The notes beneath the pieces were generated by a model. The model was not told the origin of the DNA. It saw only the letters and a program-made list of their open reading frames with translations, and did not search any database. A stretch of 64,000 bases of DNA from Taylorella equigenitalis ATCC 35865. GTDB lineage: Bacteria > Pseudomonadota > Gammaproteobacteria > Burkholderiales > Burkholderiaceae_B. The position numbers were made by a program, and so were the translations under genes. Each line of letters opens with the position of its first letter. Position 1 is the first letter of the stretch. Below are positions 58,661-64,000 of the stretch, one piece after another. The stretch is taken from contig NC_018108.1 in the NCBI RefSeq assembly GCF_000276685.1, positions 1,054,001-1,118,000 of the forward strand. Reading direction: 5' to 3'.

Positions 58661-59851
58661 ATGTACATCATTCTTAACTTTACTTTTTTGGTCTTAACGA
58701 GGTTCCTTAGCTGGGATACTACATCTCTCTTTTTTCAGAATTTAGCTAATCTTCAATGTAATGTTACTTACGACAAAATTGATTGCTATCATACACATAA
58801 TCGGTTTTTAGAAAATTATTTATACAAAATTGCAAATTCCAGAAACTCTATAGATAAAAATATTCCCGTAAAGGATATTCAAAATACTATATCTCAATTG
58901 TGTGGGTACTCATCAAGCAAAATAGCTTTTATTGGATATGTATCAAATATTGAGTACAACGAAATATGCAAATACGAAGAAACTTTAAATCTTGTTAACG
59001 ATATTCATAAAATAAATTCTAAAAAAATAGTCCCGAACAAGATATCAATTCAAAAAGAAAACCTTCGTAAAGTTGAATATCTACTTGAATATTTCTCTAT
59101 TGAAGATAACTTATTACTAAGCAGATTTGAAATTGAAAAAAATCCACTTGATTTAGATTATCGAGAAACTTTACGCTACTCATTAAGAACAGCCAAAAAA
59201 ATTAGAGGCAATTTAACTATTTTTTTATCTAACCCCTATTTATTGAGAACCTCTACATCTTTTGTCAATGAACTTATTAATTTACATTCTGGAATACCTA
59301 TTGAGTTCTTGTTGGGGTATGAAGATATATATCAAACTAAAGTAAAGCAAAACTTACAAAAGTGTGATTCAAACTGTGAACATTTTGATAAAAAAACATT
59401 GATTGAAAATTTAAAACCCCAAGAATCCTCAAATGCATGGCTTCAATACAGCGAGCAATTTTGTTCATTACTTACAGCATCACCTAGTGACAAAGTAAAC
59501 AGTGATTATGTGAAAAGTTGCCTATATACAAAACTTAACCAATTCGATAAATTCGAATCTGAATTAAAAGTCCACAATAATTATGAAGAGTACGATTACG
59601 CTATAAACAATCTTCATTTAATTATTAACAACGATACTAACTATCTAATGAAAGAAAATAGAGATTGGACAAAACCTTTGAATATTGCTTTCAAAGAATT
59701 CTCAAGTAAGTATTGCCAAAACAACGATAGAAACTGCATGAATATAATTCAGTTTATACACCTTAAAGACTTAATTGAGATTCACGCATATCAAAGCAAA
59801 CTTATTTTTAAAGATTTGGGGATTGAACCCATAGAATCTGGATTAGATTAA
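58661..59851 (+). CDS. Exported Cys-rich protein, family member 3
   Basis: A 396-residue member of the same family, 56 bases after member 2. It has a signal-like N-terminus (MYIILNFTFLVLTRFLS), then CNVTYDKIDC, LCGYSSSKIAF, CDSNCEHFD, AWLQYSEQFCSLL, SCLYTK, NRDWTKPL and a C-terminus HAYQSKLIFKDLG. It is the most diverged of the group in its first two thirds and lacks the GCF-SNI block. It may answer a different effector or be a spare immunity gene. Its 3' end and following 20 bases recur in member 4. Confidence 0.7.
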   Translation: MYIILNFTFLVLTRFLSWDTTSLFFQNLANLQCNVTYDKIDCYHTHNRFLENYLYKIANSRNSIDKNIPVKDIQNTISQLCGYSSSKIAFIGYVSNIEYNEICKYEETLNLVNDIHKINSKKIVPNKISIQKENLRKVEYLLEYFSIEDNLLLSRFEIEKNPLDLDYRETLRYSLRTAKKIRGNLTIFLSNPYLLRTSTSFVNELINLHSGIPIEFLLGYEDIYQTKVKQNLQKCDSNCEHFDKKTLIENLKPQESSNAWLQYSEQFCSLLTASPSDKVNSDYVKSCLYTKLNQFDKFESELKVHNNYEEYDYAINNLHLIINNDTNYLMKENRDWTKPLNIAFKEFSSKYCQNNDRNCMNIIQFIHLKDLIEIHAYQSKLIFKDLGIEPIESGLD

Positions 59852-59867
59852 GTTGTGCAAAATCCTC

Positions 59868-60031
59868 TGTCAACGAAAATTTAAAATTGACCCCGACATT
59901 CCTTAATTTAATTAACCATTTTGGGTACTAAACCATTTTTATTTTAATCACGCTTGATATTTACCAAGTAACACTACTTCGTTCATTAAATGACCTATGA
60001 ATTCATAAACTGGTGTAGCCATAAAATTTTA
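59868..60031 (-). mobile_element. Possible insertion-sequence end remnant at the duplication junction
   Basis: Homology between the 3' ends of members 3 and 4 stops exactly where TGTCAACGAAAAT begins (59868), a sequence shaped like an IS terminal repeat and ending TTGACCCC. On the minus strand 60017-59957 reads ATPVYEFIGHLMNEVV then a stop, which resembles a transposase C-terminus. The duplicated hglS fragment begins directly after, at 60032. Confidence 0.35.
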
Positions 60032-60190
60032 TTTAGATCAAATCTCGGTGGAGCTGAGAAACGTGAGTATGATGAAGCTTCAAACCGAGCATTGTTTGAA
60101 CAGAATCTTGGTGAAAGCGTTTTAGATCCGTTTGAAATCTATAGCAAAATTCAAAAAGATTCAATTGATGCATTGAATAAAAAAGCATAG
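60032..60190 (+). pseudogene. Truncated 3' copy of hglS
   Basis: It encodes only the last 50 or so residues of HglS (FRSNLGGAEKREYDEASN onward) with a few synonymous and two coding changes against 56205-56363. It cannot be functional. It came along with the duplicated terminator, palindrome and muramidase gene. Confidence 0.85.
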
Positions 60191-60218
60191 ATAGTATTAA
60201 GTCAATTTGAATTTAATC

Positions 60219-60282
60219 TGGTGTCTAGACACCATCCATTTGTAAAGCCCGAAAACGTTAGTTTTTGGGCTTTATCTTATTT
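60219..60282 (+). terminator. Duplicated palindrome and terminator before muramidase copy 2
   Basis: The same 16-base palindrome (60219-60234) and hairpin (60244-60273) as behind hglS. Confidence 0.8.
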
Positions 60283-60327
60283 ATGTCATAGATCTTCTTT
60301 AAACTTCATTTGAGTATAGGAGGGGTC

Positions 60328-61206
60328 ATGGACAATAAATTTAAAATTAACCAATCAGTTGGTATAAAGGGTGTAAACAACCCAAAAGATGTAGAAGAAA
60401 TCCAATTACTGTTGCAAAAAAATGGCTACTGCAACATTGGAATTGATGGGAAGGTAGGAAATAAAACAATTCAAGCAATAAAGGATTTTCAAGCAAAGAA
60501 TAATATTAATACATCTGGCCTAATAGTACCAAACCAAAAGATTTTAAATGAAACACCTCCTGAACCTAGATATTTGCCAAAACAATACAACGACTCCCCT
60601 ATTCCAGTAAAAAGCGGACAATTTACTTTTGATCAGGAAGGAATTGACAGAAGAACAAGTGTTTTATTTTCAAGAGTTATTCACCAACCTACTTTGGAAT
60701 CTGGAGTAACAATTGGAAGGGGTTATGATATGAAATACAGAACCCCTTGCGAAATTAGAAAGGATTTAGAAAGAGCAGGAATACCTTCTGAGCAAGCTAA
60801 ACTAATTTCAAAAGCTGCACTAATGTCAGGCATTGAAGCAAAAATATTTGTAAAAAATAACAAACACAAAATCGGAGAAATATCTAATTTGCAACAAACA
60901 AATTTATTTAATTTAATCTACCCTTTATATGTAAAAGAAACAAAAAGATTTTTCCTAAATAAAATTCGAAATCTTTCTTTAGTTAAAGCAACCACTAACA
61001 ATCTAAATAATACTACATCTAATATACATGAAGAAATCTGGGATTTATTAGATGAAAATATAAAAATTGTATTAATAGATATGAAGTATCAAGGAGTTCT
61101 TTCTAATTTTATTCTTAAAAAATTTATATCTTCTGGTAAGTCAAAAAAAATATTGTTAGAACATACTAAGAATGAATATAACTCTACAAAAAAAATAGAT
61201 GGTTAA
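60328..61206 (+). CDS. Peptidoglycan-binding, pesticin-like muramidase, copy 2 with altered and shifted C-terminus
   Basis: A 292-residue protein from the ATG at 60328 (AGGAGGGG upstream). It matches copy 1 without coding change to residue 258, then diverges (SNFILKKFISSGKSKK against YSNFMREFVNSDERKK). An eight-A run at 61188-61195 leads to an early stop after TKKIDG; adding one A would restore NRWLKRSELLK and a stop next to the following ATG, just like copy 1. So this copy seems to carry a one-base deletion that removes its last eight or so residues. The catalytic triad region is intact. Confidence 0.75.
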   Translation: MDNKFKINQSVGIKGVNNPKDVEEIQLLLQKNGYCNIGIDGKVGNKTIQAIKDFQAKNNINTSGLIVPNQKILNETPPEPRYLPKQYNDSPIPVKSGQFTFDQEGIDRRTSVLFSRVIHQPTLESGVTIGRGYDMKYRTPCEIRKDLERAGIPSEQAKLISKAALMSGIEAKIFVKNNKHKIGEISNLQQTNLFNLIYPLYVKETKRFFLNKIRNLSLVKATTNNLNNTTSNIHEEIWDLLDENIKIVLIDMKYQGVLSNFILKKFISSGKSKKILLEHTKNEYNSTKKIDG

Positions 61207-61230
61207 AAAGATCTGAATTATTAAAATAAT

Positions 61231-62439
61231 ATGAACTTTCTTTTTTCAATCCTAATTTCCATATTTACTTTTAGCTCAAACCCTAACCTATCAATAGATA
61301 TTTTATTTACATCTATTCACAACCTGTGCACAAACTCATATTGGTCTGGCAAATATGCGGAATGCATTTATAGAAATACCAACTTCATAAACATACTTTC
61401 AAATAGGTATATAGAAAATTTGCCAAATGAGCAAATGCATAAAAACTTTCTTGCTTATAACAATACTATTAATACTTTATGTAGGTATCATGCAAATTCA
61501 CATGCAATATTTGATTACCCAAGCAATGATGATGCCTATGCATATTGTTTCATTAATCTATACAAAGGTTATCTTAAAACTGTAGTTAATATTGAGCAAA
61601 ATTCGTTTTACGATAAAAATTGCAAAACAGATAAAAACAAATTGGCTCTACATAAAATTCGGTATCTAATTAAAAAGGCGAAAATTCTTTTATTTATCTT
61701 AAACAAAGATTCAAATGAAGCAGTAGATTTGTATGATAAACAAATGTATAGAACTTATGATTTATCTTTAGAACATCTTAAAAATTTAGAAAAACAGCTC
61801 TATGAATTTAATAATAATGGGTGTTTTAATTCAAATATCAGTTCAATTTTAAAAATTTTAGTTGATAATTTTTCTGAATATTCATTTTTATACATTCCCA
61901 GTAGCTTTTACAAAAAATTTAAATTAATAGCCGAGCAAGCCCTTTTGCATTGCGATTCTAATTGCAAACGTTTTGATTTTAATAAGTGGATTAAAAGCTC
62001 CAGGACACAGGTACTTTCAAATGCATGGCTTCAATACAGCGAGCAATTTTGTTCATTACTCACCAGCACTCTTAAGGAGCCTGATACTGTAGATTACAAA
62101 AAAAATTGTCTTTATACTAAGGCTTATCAACTAGAAAATCTCGGCATTCTGTTATCAAAATTTCAAATAGATAATTTAGATTATTATTCAATTGCCGATC
62201 TTCAAACACAAATAAATATAGATACTAACTATCTAATGAAAGAAAATAGAGATTGGACAAAACCTTTAATCAATGCCTACAAACACTTCTCTAATATGTA
62301 TTGCCATAATAAGGCTAGTGTTTGTAAAAGCTTTTTAGAAATGATTTATTTAAAAGACTTAATTGAAGTTCACGCATATCAAAGCAAACTTATTTTTAAA
62401 GATTTGGGGATTGAACCCATAGAATCTGGATTAGATTAA
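61231..62439 (+). CDS. Exported Cys-rich protein, family member 4 (mosaic)
   Basis: A 402-residue member downstream of muramidase copy 2. The N-terminal two thirds resemble member 2 (MNFLFSILISIFTFSSNPN, LCRYHANS, GCFNSNI, CDSNCKRFDFNKWIKSS), but AWLQYSEQFCSLL, TNYLMKENRDWTKPL and the end HAYQSKLIFKDLGIEPIES follow member 3, with member 2 blocks between. Signal-like N-terminus and the conserved cysteines are kept, so it should be exported and folded. Likely partner: muramidase copy 2. Confidence 0.72.
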   Translation: MNFLFSILISIFTFSSNPNLSIDILFTSIHNLCTNSYWSGKYAECIYRNTNFINILSNRYIENLPNEQMHKNFLAYNNTINTLCRYHANSHAIFDYPSNDDAYAYCFINLYKGYLKTVVNIEQNSFYDKNCKTDKNKLALHKIRYLIKKAKILLFILNKDSNEAVDLYDKQMYRTYDLSLEHLKNLEKQLYEFNNNGCFNSNISSILKILVDNFSEYSFLYIPSSFYKKFKLIAEQALLHCDSNCKRFDFNKWIKSSRTQVLSNAWLQYSEQFCSLLTSTLKEPDTVDYKKNCLYTKAYQLENLGILLSKFQIDNLDYYSIADLQTQINIDTNYLMKENRDWTKPLINAYKHFSNMYCHNKASVCKSFLEMIYLKDLIEVHAYQSKLIFKDLGIEPIESGLD

Positions 62440-62511
62440 GTTGTGCAAAATCCTCTATTATTTTTAATATTTACAGTTAAAATAAATTAGAACTTAACTT
62501 AAGGAGAAGAT

Positions 62512-62733
62512 ATGTTTCCAGAATACCGCGACTTAATTAGTAAACTTAAAAATGAGGATGCACACTTCACTCGCTTATTCGACTTACACAATGAGCTAGA
62601 TCATCAAGTTGAAGCACTTGAAGCTAATCCTATAACTCAAGGTCGTGAAGAGATTGACCTACTTAAGAAAAAGAAACTTCAACTTAAAGATCAAATCTAC
62701 GAATATCTTCGTAACGTTGCTCAAAAAGACTAA
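62512..62733 (+). CDS. YdcH/DUF465 small coiled-coil protein
   Basis: A 73-residue protein with the DUF465 plan: MFPEYRDLISKLKNEDAHFTRLF, HNELDHQVEALE, EIDLLKKKKLQLKDQIY. AAGGAG precedes the ATG. The function of the family is unclear to me. A 9-base hairpin terminator follows. Confidence 0.85.
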   Translation: MFPEYRDLISKLKNEDAHFTRLFDLHNELDHQVEALEANPITQGREEIDLLKKKKLQLKDQIYEYLRNVAQKD

Positions 62734-62759
62734 TCTACACTTACTTCACTAAAATAGAT

Positions 62760-62790
62760 AAGCCTTCCATCATATAGGAAGGCTTTATAT
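62760..62790. terminator. Bidirectional terminator between ydcH and tonB
   Basis: AAGCCTTCC / GGAAGGCTT, perfect 9-base stem with an 8-base loop and A/T-rich flanks on both sides; the two genes converge here. Confidence 0.88.
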
Positions 62791-62795
62791 TTTGC

Positions 62796-63731
62796 TCATC
62801 TATTTTTCAGATATTTCTTTATATCGTACTCAATTGGAATCGTAAAACTAAGAGTTTCCCCGTTCATCATTGAATTTGGTGGCTTTGGCAATGGCGAAGC
62901 TTTCATAAACAAATCCCTAGCCGCTTGATTTAAAGCTACATATTTTGAAGCCCTTTTAACTTCTGCAGAAAGAACATTGCCACTAGCATCTATGACAATA
63001 CGAACTGCAACCACACCCTCTTCTTTGTTTATCAAAGCTGATTGTGGGTACGTTTTATGCCTATTCAAATGTGCAAAAAGGGAACTTTGATAGCTTTTAC
63101 TATTTGAGCTACCCACACCTGTAGAGGGCGAAGAAACCTTATTGCCACTACCACTGACAGGTGCACTAGCTGTTGAATTTACAGATGCCCCTGCAATGGA
63201 ATCGACTGCAGAAGGTTTGTCATTAGTGTTATTTGAGTTGTTGGTTTGCGTAGAAGGCTTCGGTTTTTTTGAAGATTTAGGTACTGGTTTTGGCTTAGTT
63301 TTAGGTACTGGTTTTGGCTTAGTTTTTTCTTTGGCAATAACCTCTTTTTTAATATCCTTTTGAATATCAGCATCCTTATTGCTTTCGACTGCAATTACCT
63401 CTGATTTTGGGGCTTCAGAATTTACATCAATATCCTCAGACGGTAGCTCTTCTTGTTCCTCGATTTTCTCTTCTAACATCTCCTGCTTTTCTATCTGAGT
63501 TTCAGGCTCTGCTTTAGAACTTTGAGATGACTTAATTGAAAAATCTTTTAATTCTCCTACTGGTAACTCTGTCAAAATCGTAATGGATTCAAAATCCCCT
63601 ATCTCTCCCCCAAATCCTCCTAGTTCAAACGAATCTGAGTGCTTGTAATTGAGATATATGATAACAAAAACATGAAGGGCAATTGATAACATTGCCCCCC
63701 AAAAAGTACAGCCTTTATCTTTTGTTTTCAC
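62796..63731 (-). CDS. tonB: TonB-family energy transducer
   Basis: A 311-residue protein with an N-terminal membrane anchor (about residues 13-24), a long acidic then Pro/Lys-rich periplasmic linker with a tandem repeat (KPKPVPKT, KPKPVPKS; DNA repeat near 63270-63320), a Ser/Asn-rich stretch and a C-terminal TonB domain (YPQSALINKEEGVVAVRIVI). It passes proton-motive force to outer-membrane receptors. The GTG start overlaps the stop of the upstream receptor gene by one base, so they are coupled. No exbBD is in view. Confidence 0.88.
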   Translation of the reverse strand: MKTKDKGCTFWGAMLSIALHVFVIIYLNYKHSDSFELGGFGGEIGDFESITILTELPVGELKDFSIKSSQSSKAEPETQIEKQEMLEEKIEEQEELPSEDIDVNSEAPKSEVIAVESNKDADIQKDIKKEVIAKEKTKPKPVPKTKPKPVPKSSKKPKPSTQTNNSNNTNDKPSAVDSIAGASVNSTASAPVSGSGNKVSSPSTGVGSSNSKSYQSSLFAHLNRHKTYPQSALINKEEGVVAVRIVIDASGNVLSAEVKRASKYVALNQAARDLFMKASPLPKPPNSMMNGETLSFTIPIEYDIKKYLKNR

Positions 63732-64000
63732 TAGAATCTATACTCTAAACTTGCCTTGTAAGTGCGTCCACGAGCTTTATTATCGAATAAAGAAATATCA
63801 TTTCCTTCTATATCATAAGAAGCTTGGGATGTAGTACCATTAAACGCATTTAAAGCATCTAGATAATTTTTATCAAAGAGGTTTTGTACCTCAAATTTGA
63901 GTGTAAGATTTTCTATAGGTTGATATGATGCATATAAATCGAAAATACCAGGTATTTTAGGTAATTTCTCAGTTTTGAGTTCAGGATAGAAGTCATCAGG
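63731..64000 (-). CDS. TonB-dependent outer-membrane receptor (C-terminal end, cut by window edge)
   Basis: The frame read from the window end gives the last strands of a beta-barrel: YQPIENLTLKFEVQNLFDKNY and the final ARGRTYKASLEYRF with terminal Phe, the outer-membrane targeting signature. Such QNLFDK-containing ends are typical of TonB-dependent receptors for iron or heme. The substrate cannot be judged. It overlaps tonB, its likely partner. Confidence 0.9.
   Translation of the reverse strand, partial: PDDFYPELKTEKLPKIPGIFDLYASYQPIENLTLKFEVQNLFDKNYLDALNAFNGTTSQASYDIEGNDISLFDNKARGRTYKASLEYRF

Noticed and set aside
59990-60190. Separate 66-residue gene
   Set aside because: All but the first few codons are the duplicated 3' end of hglS.

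Overview
The window looks like a chromosome segment of a low-GC (roughly 35-40 % by eye) betaproteobacterium of the Alcaligenaceae. The housekeeping order pyrG-kdsA-eno-ftsB, the divergent sdhC/mdh pair, clpB-ubiK and the type VI secretion gene content would fit Taylorella. That genus is an inference from memory, not a tested identification.
Layout. (1) 1-4.2 kb: start of sdhC, mdh, gabD, a DsbA-like oxidoreductase and a small GNAT protein. (2) 4.2-19.1 kb, all on the minus strand: two immunity-like genes without a toxin, then five promoterless Rhs C-terminal toxin/immunity cassettes. Each cassette carries a different nuclease-like tip and a different immunity gene. (3) 19.2-36.0 kb: a type VI secretion (T6SS) delivery module with DUF3540, VgrG, a PAAR-like DUF4150 protein, a second VgrG, a DUF2169-pentapeptide protein and a pentapeptide-repeat protein. 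It ends in a 2095-residue protein that joins a complete VgrG to a complete Rhs shell and an AHH-type nuclease tip, followed by its immunity gene. The five cassettes are homologous to the last third of this gene and can be read as its spare toxin tips. (4) 36.1-44.5 kb: two tiny membrane ORFs, ubiK, clpB with a heat-shock promoter, a PIN protein, ftsB, eno, kdsA and pyrG. (5) 44.6-45.9 kb: a secreted Cys-rich protein of a family that recurs in region 7. (6) 45.9-56.4 kb: a divergent lysine/pipecolate catabolic cluster (LysR regulator, pipecolate oxidase, NhaC-type carrier, AmaB dehydrogenase; piperideine-2-carboxylate reductase-like protein, symporter, class III aminotransferase, HglS). It should run from piperideine-2-carboxylate to 2-hydroxyglutarate. 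(7) 56.4-62.5 kb: a duplicated pair made of a pesticin-like muramidase (no signal peptide, peptidoglycan-binding head) and Cys-rich exported proteins of the same family as region 5. This is a candidate undescribed antibacterial effector/immunity system. (8) 62.5-64 kb: a YdcH protein, TonB and the end of a TonB-dependent receptor.
Two signals cut across these regions. The octamer TGGCAATG occurs about 37 times on the two strands by hand count, against about 1-2 expected from composition. It is dense in core genes, nearly absent from the muramidase and VgrG-Rhs genes, and present once in the leader of every Rhs cassette; it behaves like a DNA-uptake sequence. Second, the Rhs cassettes and the muramidase/Cys-rich genes both show frequent recombination: sharp identity boundaries, mosaics, internal deletions between YD repeats, and homopolymer or small-indel frameshifts.
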